Assembly (NCBI RefSeq): GCF_946479755.1
Contig: NZ_CAMLHC010000031.1
Span: 1-64,000, forward strand
Direction: 5' to 3'
From: an uncultured Chitinophaga sp.
GTDB lineage: Bacteria > Bacteroidota > Bacteroidia > Chitinophagales > Chitinophagaceae
DNA length: 64,000 nucleotides
This document shows positions 37,001-46,900 of the stretch, piece after piece. Both the position numbers and the translations under genes were made by a program. Under the pieces are notes generated by a model, which saw nothing but the letters and a program-made list of their open reading frames with translations, searched no databases and had not been told where the DNA came from. Position 1 is the stretch's first letter; every line of letters starts with the position of its first letter.

Positions 37001-38326
37001 TTATTTTCTGGCGGTAGCAGCATTGAACGCCAGTTTTTCCATATTGTCTGTTTTGCCGATGATATCGTACACCAGTTTGAGGACGGTGAGTGTGCCGTCG
37101 TAGTTAAGTTTGTCCGGTTTATCGCCGGGCTCGGGATTGCCTTTATGGGCGTTGGTGTAGAAGTAAAGAACGGGGATGTTCTTTTTATAAAAGGAAAGAT
37201 GGTCTGACGTGCCGGCGCCGGTGGAGTCGTAAACCACTTTGGTGTCTTTGGCGGCTACGCTGCCGATGATACCGGGCCATCCGGCGGAGGAGCTGATGCC
37301 GCCGATTTGTACGCCCCTGGAGGCGTCGAGGTCGCCGATGATGTCCATGTTGATCATATAGTTCACCTGCGAGAGGTCGATGCCTTCACTGTGGGCGGTG
37401 AACCAGGCGGAGCCTGCCAGTCCTTCTTCCTTACCGGAGAAAGCGATGATAACGATGTTATGGTTTTTAAGGCGGGCGGATTTGAGCAGGCGGGCCAGTT
37501 CCAGCAGGGCGGCGGTGCCGCTGGCGTTGTCATCGGCGCCCGGGTAGATAGCGTTGTTTTCGCCTTTGCCGAGGTGGTCGTAATGTGCACCGATGATCAC
37601 CGTTTTGGGCGCTTTGTTGTCGATATAGCCGATCACATTGGTACCGGTGACTTTTACCGTTTTGAAAGCGATTTTCATATCGACCAGGAATGCGTTGGCA
37701 TCGTCGTTGCCGAGTATTTTGCTGATATCGCTGCTCACCCACACGGCGGGGATGCCGGAGGGTTTGACGGATTGTTTCTGCCAGCTGTTGACTTCCGCCG
37801 GTGTTTCCTGTCCGTTGTAGAAAATGACGGCTGAGGCGCCGGATTTAGCTGCCACCTCCGTTTCCCGGAGATACAGTTCCATCCTGCTTTTATTAGGGTC
37901 GGCTTCTATTTCTTTAACATTTATTAACCAGATATTATCCGGTTCGTTGACCGCGGGGAGCACTTCGCCCCTGGCGCTTTTACCGGCGCTGAAAGGCAGT
38001 GCGATGAACTGTTTGCCTGGAACCAGCTTTTGATGGTTGAGGTTCAGCGTGCAGTTGTCCGGTTCGCGGCCTTCGCGGATGGTGAAGGTTTGCAGGAAGC
38101 CGTTGTCCCCTTTGGGGCTGACGCCTATTTGTTCGAGTTGGGAAGAAAGATAGGCAGCGGCCAGTTGTTCGCCGGGGGCGCCGGTCTGGCGGCCTTCCAG
38201 TTTATCGCTGCAGAGGTAGGTGACATGCGTTTGCAGATTGGACAGGGTTTTCCGGTCATTTTTTTTCTGTGCACCTACGAACAAGGTAGTACATACCAGT
38301 GGTAACAGCCAGGTTATCTTTTTCAC
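37001..38326 (-). CDS. M28-family zinc aminopeptidase
   Basis: A 441-residue exported peptidase with signal peptide (about 1-19). A protease-associated domain is inserted (about 110-210), and the catalytic domain carries the two-zinc ligands: GAHYDHLG (His near 246), YPGADDNASGTAAL, FSGKEEGLAGS (base Glu and ligand Glu), MINMDIIGDL and GTSDHLSFY (last His). These are the standard M28 motifs. It likely releases N-terminal amino acids from peptides in the periplasm or outside. Divergent from gcvT. Confidence 0.94.
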   Translation of the reverse strand: MKKITWLLPLVCTTLFVGAQKKNDRKTLSNLQTHVTYLCSDKLEGRQTGAPGEQLAAAYLSSQLEQIGVSPKGDNGFLQTFTIREGREPDNCTLNLNHQKLVPGKQFIALPFSAGKSARGEVLPAVNEPDNIWLINVKEIEADPNKSRMELYLRETEVAAKSGASAVIFYNGQETPAEVNSWQKQSVKPSGIPAVWVSSDISKILGNDDANAFLVDMKIAFKTVKVTGTNVIGYIDNKAPKTVIIGAHYDHLGKGENNAIYPGADDNASGTAALLELARLLKSARLKNHNIVIIAFSGKEEGLAGSAWFTAHSEGIDLSQVNYMINMDIIGDLDASRGVQIGGISSSAGWPGIIGSVAAKDTKVVYDSTGAGTSDHLSFYKKNIPVLYFYTNAHKGNPEPGDKPDKLNYDGTLTVLKLVYDIIGKTDNMEKLAFNAATARK

Positions 38327-38497
38327 GCAATCTTTTTTGGGTCTGCTGCAAAATTACGGAATTACCCCCTGCTAATAGCGCAACGGAGGCAAGTTCTTTT
38401 TGAAGCGCCTGTTGCATTTCAAGTATGTTTAATATGATGTTGGTCTGAAAACGGTCATTCGCCGGAAGTGGTTTATCTTTCATAAGAGGCAAATCCC

Positions 38498-38505
38498 TAT
38501 TTTTG
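38498..38505 (+). promoter_or_regulatory. Predicted -7 box of gcvT
   Basis: TATTTTTG matches TAnnTTTG exactly, 20 bases ahead of the gcvT ATG; the -33 box is not clear. Confidence 0.5.
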
Positions 38506-38525
38506 CCCCGTTTTAAAAACAAAGT

Positions 38526-39614
38526 ATGAAAAACACACCTTTTACACAGAAGCACATTGCATTGGGCGCCAAGATGGCTCCTTTTGCGGGTTACAACATG
38601 CCAATCTCCTATACGGGTATCAACGATGAGCACCAGGCGGTACGTACAAATGCCGGTGTGTTTGATGTGAGCCACATGGGTGAGTTTATTTTGAAAGGTG
38701 AAAATGCGCTGGACCTGATTCAACGGGTGACTACCAACGACGCCTCCAAACTGACTGCCGGCAAAGCCCAGTACAGCTCTTTGCCCAACAACGAAGGCGG
38801 CCTGGTAGATGACCTGCTGGTATATTGCATTGAAGAAAACAACGTGTATATGCTGGTGGTGAATGCCAGCAACATTGAAAAAGACTGGAACTGGATCAGC
38901 CAGTTCAATACCAAAGGGGTGGAAATGCACGATATTTCCGATAAAACCTGCCTGCTGGCCATCCAGGGCCCTAACGCCACCAGCATCCTGCAGCCCCTGA
39001 CTGAAGTAGATATCGTCAACCTGAAATATTACACCTTCGCCAAAGGCGTTTTTGCAGGCGTTCCCAACGTGGTGATCAGCGCTACCGGTTACACCGGTGC
39101 TGGTGGCATCGAAATTTATTTCGAAGACAAAGACGGCGCAGCAGACAAGATCTGGGACGCTATCTTCGCCGCCGGCGGTCCTAAAGGCCTGAAACCCATC
39201 GGCCTGGGCGCCCGCGATACCCTCCGCCTGGAAATGGGCTTCTGCCTGTACGGTAACGACATCGACGACCGTACCTCCCCGATGGAAGCCGGCCTGGGAT
39301 GGATCACCAAATTTACCAAAGACTTCCCTTCCCGCGCTATCTTCGAAAAACAGAAAGCAGAAGGCATCTCTCAGAAGCTGGTAGGTTTTGAAATGGTTGA
39401 CAAAGGCATCGCCCGTCACGACTACGAAATCAAAGACGCTGCCGGTAATGTGATCGGCCGTGTCACCTCCGGTACCCAATCCCCTTCTTTGGGCAAGGCT
39501 GTCGGTCTGGGCTATGTGAAAACAAGCCATGCCGCCCTGGACAGTGAGATATTTATCGCCGTAAGGGACAAAGCCCTGAAAGCAAAAGTGGTGAAAGTGC
39601 CCTTCCTGGGCTAG
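38526..39614 (+). CDS. gcvT: Aminomethyltransferase, glycine cleavage system T protein
   Basis: Transfers the methylene group of glycine to tetrahydrofolate in the glycine cleavage system. The 362-residue protein has the expected landmarks: [16 protein letters not shown] (about 19-34), DVSHMGEF (about 50-57), [23 protein letters not shown] (about 187-200) and [19 protein letters not shown] (about 228-246), and the C-terminal [18 protein letters not shown]. No other gcv gene is next to it; the P and H proteins are elsewhere, as is common in this phylum. Confidence 0.97.
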   Translation: MKNTPFTQKHIALGAKMAPFAGYNMPISYTGINDEHQAVRTNAGVFDVSHMGEFILKGENALDLIQRVTTNDASKLTAGKAQYSSLPNNEGGLVDDLLVYCIEENNVYMLVVNASNIEKDWNWISQFNTKGVEMHDISDKTCLLAIQGPNATSILQPLTEVDIVNLKYYTFAKGVFAGVPNVVISATGYTGAGGIEIYFEDKDGAADKIWDAIFAAGGPKGLKPIGLGARDTLRLEMGFCLYGNDIDDRTSPMEAGLGWITKFTKDFPSRAIFEKQKAEGISQKLVGFEMVDKGIARHDYEIKDAAGNVIGRVTSGTQSPSLGKAVGLGYVKTSHAALDSEIFIAVRDKALKAKVVKVPFLG

Positions 39615-39674
39615 GAATAGCGGGTGAAAGTTATTAACTTTCGGTTTCGCAAAGGATTTTAAGAGAGCAAAGAA

Positions 39675-39714
39675 GCAAAGGCGCGAACAGCAAATTTATC
39701 CTTCGCTCCTTTGC
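39675..39714. repeat. Intergenic GCAAAG inverted repeat
   Basis: GCAAAGGCGCGAA (39675-39687) pairs with TTCGCTCCTTTGC (39702-39714), one mismatch, 14-base loop. Further GCAAAG/CTTTG copies flank it (39657 on; up to about 39745). A separate 17-base palindrome GAAAGTTAT-TAACTTTC lies at 39626-39642, close to the gcvT stop. Either could end the gcvT transcript. Confidence 0.6.
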
Positions 39715-39800
39715 TCTTTTGTTATTGAATTCTTTGTTTCTTTGCCCACTTTGATTTTTTTGCGGGCAACCCTTGCGTGAACTTATTTATTGCCATATCT

Positions 39801-40274
39801 ATGCCTACTATTCATTTGACTACCGTTATCCATGCACCGTTAGAGAGGGTGTATGACCTGAGCCGGAGTATTACCCTGCATAAACGCAGCATGTCACACA
39901 TGCAGGAAGAGGCTGTCAAAGGCCGGACCAATGGTCTGATCCGCTTGAACGAAACAGTCACCTGGCGCGCCAAACACATCGGCAAAATGCGGGAACTGAC
40001 AACGAAGATCACTGCCATGCAGGAAGGGGAACATTTTACCGACGAAATGACGGAAGGTGATTTTACCCATATGAAACATGAGCACCATTTCAAGGAAATA
40101 GGTAACGGTACCGTAATGATCGATATCATGGATTTTGGCACCCCCTACGGTTGGTTCGGGCGGATGTTTGAACGGTTCTATCTCCGGAAATACATGACCC
40201 GCCTGCTGAAACACCGGAATGATGTTATTAAGGACTACGCAGAGAGCGAAAAGTGGAGAGTGGTCCTTGATTAA
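39801..40274 (+). CDS. SRPBCC-superfamily (START-like) protein
   Basis: A 157-residue ligand-binding fold protein. The start at 39801 (MPTIHLTTVIHAPLERVYDL) follows the usual beginning of the family, where the strand HLTTVIHAP leads into the helix VYDLSRS; eight codons further upstream also read open. The end of the domain has FGTPYGWFGRMFERFYLRKYM. Such proteins in Bacteroidota are often called cell division inhibitor-like or polyketide cyclase-like without evidence. It is 17 bases ahead of comB in the same direction. Confidence 0.8.
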   Translation: MPTIHLTTVIHAPLERVYDLSRSITLHKRSMSHMQEEAVKGRTNGLIRLNETVTWRAKHIGKMRELTTKITAMQEGEHFTDEMTEGDFTHMKHEHHFKEIGNGTVMIDIMDFGTPYGWFGRMFERFYLRKYMTRLLKHRNDVIKDYAESEKWRVVLD

Positions 40275-40291
40275 TGCATAAAAGCAATTGA

Positions 40292-41014
40292 ATGACAACT
40301 AGCAACAAACCCAGCCTGGAAGTATGTTTATCCCCGGCTTTATTACATCTCTATGATGTGAAAAACAGTATCGTAGTCATCATCGATGTGCTGCGCGCCA
40401 CCTCTACTATCTGCACCGCCCTGTACAATGGAGCAACGAGCGTAATACCGGTAGCCACTGTGGAAGAATGTGTGAACATCGGCCGCGCTATTGACGGCAT
40501 CACCGCCGGAGAACGTGATGGTAAAGTAGCGGAAGGACTGGTACATGGTAATTCTCCCTTCGAATATCCCCGGGAGTTCATCGAAAATAAAACACTGGTA
40601 CTGACCACTACCAACGGAACGAAACTGTTGCACATGGCCAAAGATGCCATCCGGATCGTTACCGGCTCCTTTCCCAATATCAGCGCCGTATGCGATTACC
40701 TGGCCGCACAGGGACAAAACGTGATCCTCGGCTGTGCCGCCTGGAAAGACCGTGTTAATATGGAAGACACGCTCTTTGCCGGTGCCGTGGTAAGCCGCAT
40801 CCGCGAGCATTTTGATGTTAGCTGTGATTCCGCTATTGCCGCAGAAACACTATACCACACTGCGAAAGGAGACATCTATACCTATATGCAACAGGCTTCC
40901 CACTATCAGCGCCTCGCTAAATACGGACTGGAAAAAGATATTGCCTACTGCCTTACGCCTGACGGCGCCAATGTGCTGCCCATATTCAGAGACGGAAAGC
41001 TGGTACCATTTTGA
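40292..41014 (+). CDS. comB: 2-phosphosulfolactate phosphatase family protein (ComB)
   Basis: A 240-residue protein of the ComB family, which removes phosphate from 2-phosphosulfolactate in archaeal coenzyme M synthesis. Motifs: VVIIDVLRATSTICTAL (about 26-42), AGERDGKVAEGLVHGNSPFE (about 72-91) and TTTNGTKLL (about 107-115). Length is typical. Bacteroidota have no coenzyme M; a role in making a sulfonate precursor, for example for sulfonolipids found in this group, is possible but only a guess. Followed by a large palindrome. Confidence 0.88.
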   Translation: MTTSNKPSLEVCLSPALLHLYDVKNSIVVIIDVLRATSTICTALYNGATSVIPVATVEECVNIGRAIDGITAGERDGKVAEGLVHGNSPFEYPREFIENKTLVLTTTNGTKLLHMAKDAIRIVTGSFPNISAVCDYLAAQGQNVILGCAAWKDRVNMEDTLFAGAVVSRIREHFDVSCDSAIAAETLYHTAKGDIYTYMQQASHYQRLAKYGLEKDIAYCLTPDGANVLPIFRDGKLVPF

Positions 41015-41024
41015 TATCCGGTTA

Positions 41025-41081
41025 TTAGATATTTGGTTATTTGAAGTTTGCCTGGCAAACTTCAAATAACCAAATATCTAA
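41025..41081. repeat. 57-base near-perfect palindrome between convergent genes
   Basis: Arms 41025-41052 and 41054-41081 (28 bases each) are exact reverse complements around a single central T. With one bulge the pairing extends to about 41020-41087. The core contains TTTGGTTATTTGAAGTTTGC. It lies between comB and the convergent DoxX gene, so can act as a two-way terminator. Confidence 0.95.
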
Positions 41082-41094
41082 ATAACCCAATGAC

Positions 41095-41475
41095 TTAAGC
41101 GGCCAGCTGTTTTTTGCCGCCCAGGATACAGGCTGCAAATACCACTATCATAGACAGCGGAAACGCGATATCTGCGAAAGGTGCGCCGGAGCTGATTTTA
41201 AACAGGGTGGCTATCACCATGGTAAACAGCAGCGCAATACCCGCCGGCCGGATGAAGAAACCGGTAATCAGCGCAAGACCTCCCAGTAGTTCCGCCAATG
41301 TAGCCATAAAGCCCCAGAAAACCGGCCATTGGCTGATGCCAACCATCTTCAGGGTACCGCCCAGGAACGCCCACATCGCAGGACCTCCTATTATTTTCTG
41401 GATGCCGAAAACGACGAATAACACGCCAATACCTATACGTAATACGAGAAACGCAAATTGTTTGTTGTCTTTCAT
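41095..41475 (-). CDS. DoxX-family membrane protein
   Basis: A small integral membrane protein of the DoxX family, 126 residues with four hydrophobic helices. Typical elements are [20 protein letters not shown] at the start, [14 protein letters not shown] in the middle and the final helix with [11 protein letters not shown]. The ATG at 41475 ([12 protein letters not shown]) is favoured over one ten codons upstream, since it puts the first helix near the start. Function uncertain; members are linked to oxidative or thiol stress in other bacteria. The AraC gene lies 86 bases upstream on the same strand. Confidence 0.88.
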   Translation of the reverse strand: MKDNKQFAFLVLRIGIGVLFVVFGIQKIIGGPAMWAFLGGTLKMVGISQWPVFWGFMATLAELLGGLALITGFFIRPAGIALLFTMVIATLFKISSGAPFADIAFPLSMIVVFAACILGGKKQLAA

Positions 41476-41561
41476 GTTGAGTGTGTTTAAAAAATGAGGA
41501 CACAAAACTAGTGTCCACGAACGCGGATGTCCATGGATAAAAGAGCGTTTGTCGTGTACAT

Positions 41562-42449
41562 TTATACCGGTTGGGATGTTTCGCGGAACTGCTGCGGTGA
41601 CCTGCCCGTATTCTTTTTAAAGAAACGCGTGAAATATGCAGGGTCTTCAAACCCTATCCGGTAGCCTATCTCCTTCACCGTCAGCTCATTTAAAAACAAC
41701 AGCCGCTTCGCCTCCAGCAGTACCCGCTCTTTGATAAGGGTACCGGCTGTTTTACCGGCCAGCTTCTGCGTAAGCGCATTGAGCTGGCGCGGGGTGATGT
41801 GCAGGCGGGAGGCGTAGTGCTGCACCTCATGCTGTTCATGAAAGTGCTGATGCAGCAACTGCTTAAACTGCAATAGCTGCGTCTGTGACTGGCCGGGCAG
41901 CAGGTGTGGCTCAGACAGCTGCCGTCTGCGGATACGCATGATTTCCATCAGCAGCACGCGGACATAAGAAAAGAGAATGGGAGTAGTGTCTTCTGTGGCC
42001 TGGTCGTATTCTTCCCGGGCAATGCTCATCAGGTTTTCCAGTCGCGCGAGGTCTGCAGGTTCCAGCGGAATAACAGGATAGGACTGCATATTGTCGAACA
42101 GGAAATGGCCCAGCAACTGGCTGTCGGGGTCGTTGCCGCTGGTGAAAAAAGAAGGATCAAATTTCAGGGAATAGCCGGTGGTGGCCTCTCTGTCCAACTG
42201 GTGCACCTGTTCCGGCGACAGCAGGAAGACCACTGCCCCATCGAAAGGCCATGCCTGAAAGTCAATATGATGTATGCCTTTGCTGTTGTGCAGCAGCAGG
42301 ACCTCGTAATACGTGTGCCGGTGCGGATACTGCCGGGGCATTATCTTTCCGGTATCGTCAAAACCGGCAATCAGCACATGTTTGACCGGCGTGGACACCA
42401 ATGTGGTCACGCCCTCGCTGATCCGGTGTTGAGGAATGAGTGATTGCAT
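41562..42449 (-). CDS. AraC-family transcriptional regulator
   Basis: A 295-residue regulator with an N-terminal cupin-like sensing domain ([11 protein letters not shown], about 44-54) and a C-terminal double helix-turn-helix of the AraC type: [20 protein letters not shown] and [20 protein letters not shown] (about 260-279) followed by [10 protein letters not shown]. The start is placed at the ATG at 42449; the frame opens two codons earlier with TTG. It is divergent from the Tat/MBL protein gene and next to DoxX, either of which could be its target. Confidence 0.92.
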   Translation of the reverse strand: MQSLIPQHRISEGVTTLVSTPVKHVLIAGFDDTGKIMPRQYPHRHTYYEVLLLHNSKGIHHIDFQAWPFDGAVVFLLSPEQVHQLDREATTGYSLKFDPSFFTSGNDPDSQLLGHFLFDNMQSYPVIPLEPADLARLENLMSIAREEYDQATEDTTPILFSYVRVLLMEIMRIRRRQLSEPHLLPGQSQTQLLQFKQLLHQHFHEQHEVQHYASRLHITPRQLNALTQKLAGKTAGTLIKERVLLEAKRLLFLNELTVKEIGYRIGFEDPAYFTRFFKKNTGRSPQQFRETSQPV

Positions 42450-42483
42450 GTTCAAATGTACAAGTATTTGTCGAGTATGTCCC

Positions 42484-42514
42484 TTGAGCGGGGCGCCTGC
42501 CGGGACTACTTTTG
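42484..42514 (+). promoter_or_regulatory. Predicted promoter of the MBL-fold gene
   Basis: TTG (42484-42486), 20-base spacer and TACTTTTG (42507-42514), an exact -7 box. The transcript would begin about 42521, 14 bases ahead of the ATG at 42535, which supports that start. Confidence 0.6.
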
Positions 42515-42534
42515 TGTCTCAAAACAAGTATACC

Positions 42535-43440
42535 ATGGCACATGAACATTCAAGAAGGGCATGGCTCAAACAGAGCGGACTGGCGATGGCCGGGCTTCCG
42601 CTTTTATCAAAAATGCCCTACCTTCCTGCAGATAAACCGAAAAACATGAAACATTATATCTGTGTCACCTGCGGCATACAATACGATGCCACTGCCGAAG
42701 CCCCGGCGCATTGCCCGGTTTGCGAAGATGAGCGGCAGTATGTGAACCCATCCGGACAAAGCTGGACGACCTTCGACCAGGTACAGAAAAGACATAAAAA
42801 TATTATTGAGCTGGTGGCGCCTAACCTGTATGCCATCTACAGCACGCCGGATTTCGCTATCGGGCAACGGGCTCACCTGCTGATAACGCCCAATGGGAAT
42901 GTCCTTTGGGATTGCATTGCTAACCTCGACGCCTCTACGATAGATATCATACAAAGACTGGGTGGTATCCGCGCTATCGCATTATCGCACCCGCACTATT
43001 TTTCCACGATTGTGGAGTGGAGCCATGCATTCGGCCATGCGCCCGTGTATGTGCACAAACTGGATGCCTCCTGGCTGGGGCGGCATGACGATGTTATCAA
43101 ACTGTGGGACACGCAGACGCTGGACCTCTGGGATGGCATCAGGCTGGTGTTGTGCGGCGGCCACTTCGCAGGCGCGAATGTGTTGTTCAGTCCTGCCGGT
43201 AAGGGGATGCTGCTGGTTGGCGATGTGATCCAGGTTTCTTCCGACAGGAAGACGATGTCTTTTATGTATAGCTATCCTAATAATATTCCGTTGTCGGCCG
43301 CTGAGGTAAAAGTGATTGACGATGCCGTGAAGCCATATGCTTACGACGCCATGTACGGTGCTTTCGGGAAGTATGTGCATACGGGCGCTAAAGAGGCAAT
43401 GGATTTTTCCGTGAAGCGATATCTACAGCATATACGGTAG
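42535..43440 (+). CDS. Tat-exported MBL-fold protein with an N-terminal rubredoxin-like zinc ribbon
   Basis: A 301-residue protein. It begins with a Tat-type signal (SRRAWLKQSGLAMAGLPLL, about 6-24), followed by a four-cysteine zinc ribbon CVTCGIQ...HCPVC (about 41-62), and then a metallo-beta-lactamase fold: HLLITPNGNVLWDC, ALSHPHYFST (about 146-155) and later CGGHFAGANVLF and LLVGDVIQV. In the place of the usual HxHxDH motif it has HPHYFS, so the Asp and His of the second metal site are missing; the reaction cannot be predicted. The long frame opens 33 codons upstream without support. Confidence 0.8.
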   Translation: MAHEHSRRAWLKQSGLAMAGLPLLSKMPYLPADKPKNMKHYICVTCGIQYDATAEAPAHCPVCEDERQYVNPSGQSWTTFDQVQKRHKNIIELVAPNLYAIYSTPDFAIGQRAHLLITPNGNVLWDCIANLDASTIDIIQRLGGIRAIALSHPHYFSTIVEWSHAFGHAPVYVHKLDASWLGRHDDVIKLWDTQTLDLWDGIRLVLCGGHFAGANVLFSPAGKGMLLVGDVIQVSSDRKTMSFMYSYPNNIPLSAAEVKVIDDAVKPYAYDAMYGAFGKYVHTGAKEAMDFSVKRYLQHIR

Positions 43441-43510
43441 ACGGTTTTTTCGATCGATAGAATGGCGGTTACAACTAACTGCGGTAGCCGCCATTTAACA
43501 GCCCCTTCTA

Positions 43511-43550
43511 CTCCCTGCGCCCTCTGCTCCCTGCGTTCTCTGCTCCCTGC
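43511..43550. repeat. Three 16-base tandem repeats
   Basis: CTCCCTGC occurs at 43511, 43527 and 43543, period 16 (units CTCCCTGCGCCCTCTG, CTCCCTGCGTTCTCTG). It sits in the 497-base gap 43441-43937, which otherwise contains very A/T-rich DNA (about 43640-43740) and the promoter of the helicase gene. No gene seen in the gap. Confidence 0.75.
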
Positions 43551-43840
43551 TCCGCACACTTACCCATTTGCGGTTTCGATTTCGCGTTCGTTCCCCATTC
43601 TCCACGGCAGGCCCCGCAATCATATCTTGCCTTTTATATCAATTTTTATTGATGTGATCGTAATGACTTGATAAACAATGGTAAAATAGTATTAGTCAAA
43701 ACGCATTAAAATAATTAAATATAAAAATAATTATATATCAAATAAAGCGCCCTGTCCGGGCGGATCGGGGGTAACTTGCCACTACCAAAGGATTGCCGTT
43801 TTGCCGGCATTTTGCCCGCTGTTTATTAAAGATTTCTGCT

Positions 43841-43848
43841 TACTTTTG
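43841..43848 (+). promoter_or_regulatory. Predicted -7 box of the helicase gene
   Basis: TACTTTTG is an exact TAnnTTTG match 89 bases ahead of the ATG. The -33 box is not clear. Confidence 0.45.
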
Positions 43849-43937
43849 TGGATTGCCTTTTTATCAGCGGTTAAAGATTTTTGATATATTTATTTACCCC
43901 CGGCCGTGGATATTAAAAGCAGGCAACAACGAATAGT

Positions 43938-46900
43938 ATGTCGCTGCCCCATTTGCTAAAATATGTTTACAATAACGGCACTGATGAAGTGATCCGCAGG
44001 GGGAAGCGTATTTTTTCTACCGGGGGCGTTGAGCTCATAGAAGCAGACCCGGTATTGAAAACAGCGACCTTCCGCGTCAAAAGTGACACGCATGCCAATT
44101 ACTACCGGGTTTCCATCAATAAATACGGTGAAACCAGCGGTATGTCTATCCGTTGCCAGTGTCCCTATAACCTGGGCGACATCTGCCGGCACGAGGCAGC
44201 AGCACTGTTCCAGCTACAGGAAATGCTGGACAAGAATCATTTCGAGAGCTTCGAAACACAATTTGATCAGCAACACACGCTGATCAAAATGAAATCCATC
44301 GATATCAAAACGATCAAACTGCTTACCTCCAGCGCTATCATCGCGGAGGCGGAAGAGATCGTGAAAAAGCACCCTATCAAAGTTTCATCTGCCAAAGATG
44401 AAAAGGTAGAGGCCGTGCTGACGCTGGATAAAAAAGAATACCCGCTGATCATCCAGCGCAATGAGGAACGTTTTTTCGACACCCATTGCACCTGCGATGA
44501 AACAGCCCATGCGCTCTGTGTACATAAAACTGCGCTATTCCTGCAGCTGCTGCAGAAAAACGGCCCGTTTTATTTCGATACGCTGCGCAACTGGGACAAA
44601 GAGAAAAACAAGCTCCTCTCCCTCTATGGCTATTCCCTGACAGACGACCTCGACGGAAAATTTGCTTTCTCCTACATGGACGGCAAACCCTTTCTGCGCG
44701 TACTCGACCCCACCATCAAGCGGGTAGACGGCGCCACTGCCGGCAGACAGCAGCAGACGGCCCCGCCGCCACCGGAAGAAACCCTGACAGTGACGCAACG
44801 CCTGGCCGCGGTATTCAACGCCAACGAAACATTATACCCTTACTTCAAAATAGATATCGTCAGCGGTGAGGTGAACGATGAGCAAACGGCCTTCGTATCA
44901 CTGGCCAGCAAACTGGACCTCACCAAATACGTTGACTTTTATCAGTACCGGGAAAAGGACCGGGAGCTCATCGCCCCCATCCGTAAACTGCAAGGTCCGG
45001 AAGTCAGCAAGTTCCTCAGCAAAAACTCGCCGTTCGCCGGCATCTGGGAAAACATCACGCATGAAAATGCGGAAGAGCTGCCTACCGAAACCAAAGAACT
45101 GATGCTGGAATACCTGCATCCCAAACTGGCCAAACTGTTTCCGCAGCTGGCCGAACACGGACTGGTATTTCATCTCCCTAACCGGCAGCAGTTTAAAACC
45201 AAAAACCTCCAACCCCTGCAGATAGGGGCCGACAGGCTGAAGCTTATCCTCAAGACCCACAGCGGCAGCACCAACGTGGAAATCAGCTGCTACGTGTCTA
45301 TCGAAGGAGAGCTGATCGACGTCTCCAAAAACAACTGGGAAAGCCCGCTGCTGTTCCTTTACCAGAACACGCTGTACCTGTTTGAAAGCCCGCAGGACGC
45401 CCTGCATGTAGCGCTCTTCCAGCAGAGTGGCGGTAAACTGAAAATTCCGAACAAGGAATGGCCGGTATACCTCAAGGACTACCTGTTGCCCTTAAGCCGC
45501 CAGTACGATATCCGCTTCGATAAAGAACTCCTCGCCGAGGTCACCGACATCGAACCGGAATGCCGTGTATACCTGAAGGAACTGGGCGAGACCTTCATCA
45601 TCCAGCCGGGATTCGCTTACCGCGGACAGGAAGTAGAATGGAACGAAGAAGAAAAAATCACCGTACAGGAAGGCAACAAAGTACTGGTCATCCGCCGCAA
45701 CAAAGAAGCGGAAGACGCCTTTGTCAGCCGCCTGCGTACCCTGCATACCAATTTCGCGCAGAACGATAACCAGCACTATTTCTACCTGCGCGCCAAAGAA
45801 GCCCTGAAGAACAACTGGTTCTTCCTCTTCTTCGACGCCCTGAAAGAAATGAACGTGCGGGTATTCGGCTTCGATAACCTGCGCAACTTCAAATTCAGCT
45901 CCCACAAGCCGGTCACCAACCTGCAGATCAGCTCCGGCATCGACTGGTTCGATGCACAGATCGAAGTACTGTACGGTGACCAGAAGGTGAGCATCAAAGA
46001 CATTAAAAACGCACTGGCCAACAAGCAGAACTACGTGCAACTGGCAGACGGCTCCCTGGGCCTCCTGCCGGAAGAATGGCTGCGCAAATACTCGCTCCTC
46101 TTCAAAGTAGGGGAAGAGAAAGACAAAGGCCTTAAACTCAGTAAATATAACTTCAGCGTGATCGATGAACTGTATGAGTTCATCGATGATGAAGCGGTTG
46201 TGATAGAGCTGGAACAGAAACGTAAAAAGCTGTTGCAGTTCGACGAGATCCGTAACATCTCCCTGCCGCATAACCTGCAGGCCACGCTGCGTCCTTACCA
46301 GGAAAGTGGCTTCCAGTGGCTCAACTATCTCGATGAGATCAAATGGGGTGGCATCCTGGCAGATGACATGGGTCTTGGTAAAACCATCCAGGCGCTTACC
46401 TTCCTCCAGTATTATAAAAACAAAAACGGCGGAAAATGTATGGCGCTGGTGGTGTGCCCCACCACCCTGATCTATAACTGGGAAAATGAGATCCGCAAAT
46501 TCACGCCGGAAATCAAACACCATATCCATCACGGCCCTACCCGTATCAAAGATTCGGAAGAACTGGCCAAATTCGATGTGATCATCACCACCTACGGTAC
46601 GCTGCGCAGCGATATCCAGACGCTGATGAAACTGGAGTTTGACTATGTAGTACTGGATGAATCGCAGGCGATCAAAAATCCGCAGTCCAAAGTGACAAAG
46701 GCAGCCCAGCTGCTGCAAACGAAGAACAGGCTGGCACTGAGCGGTACGCCCATGCAGAACAATACTTTCGATATCTATGCACAGATGAACTTCCTGAACC
46801 CGGGCATGCTGGGCAGCGTGGACTTCTTCCGTAATGAGTTCGCCACGCCGATAGACAAGTTCCAGGACGAAGAAAGGAAAGAACACCTGCGCAAACTGAT

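Noticed and set aside
38256..39530. A 424-residue minus-strand open frame opposite gcvT
   Set aside because: Its start and end fall in the M28 gene and the antisense of gcvT, with no domain; gcvT is certain.
42453..42460. TACATTTG on the minus strand as the AraC gene promoter
   Set aside because: It would place the transcript start at or after the ATG at 42449 and has no -33 partner, so it is probably chance.
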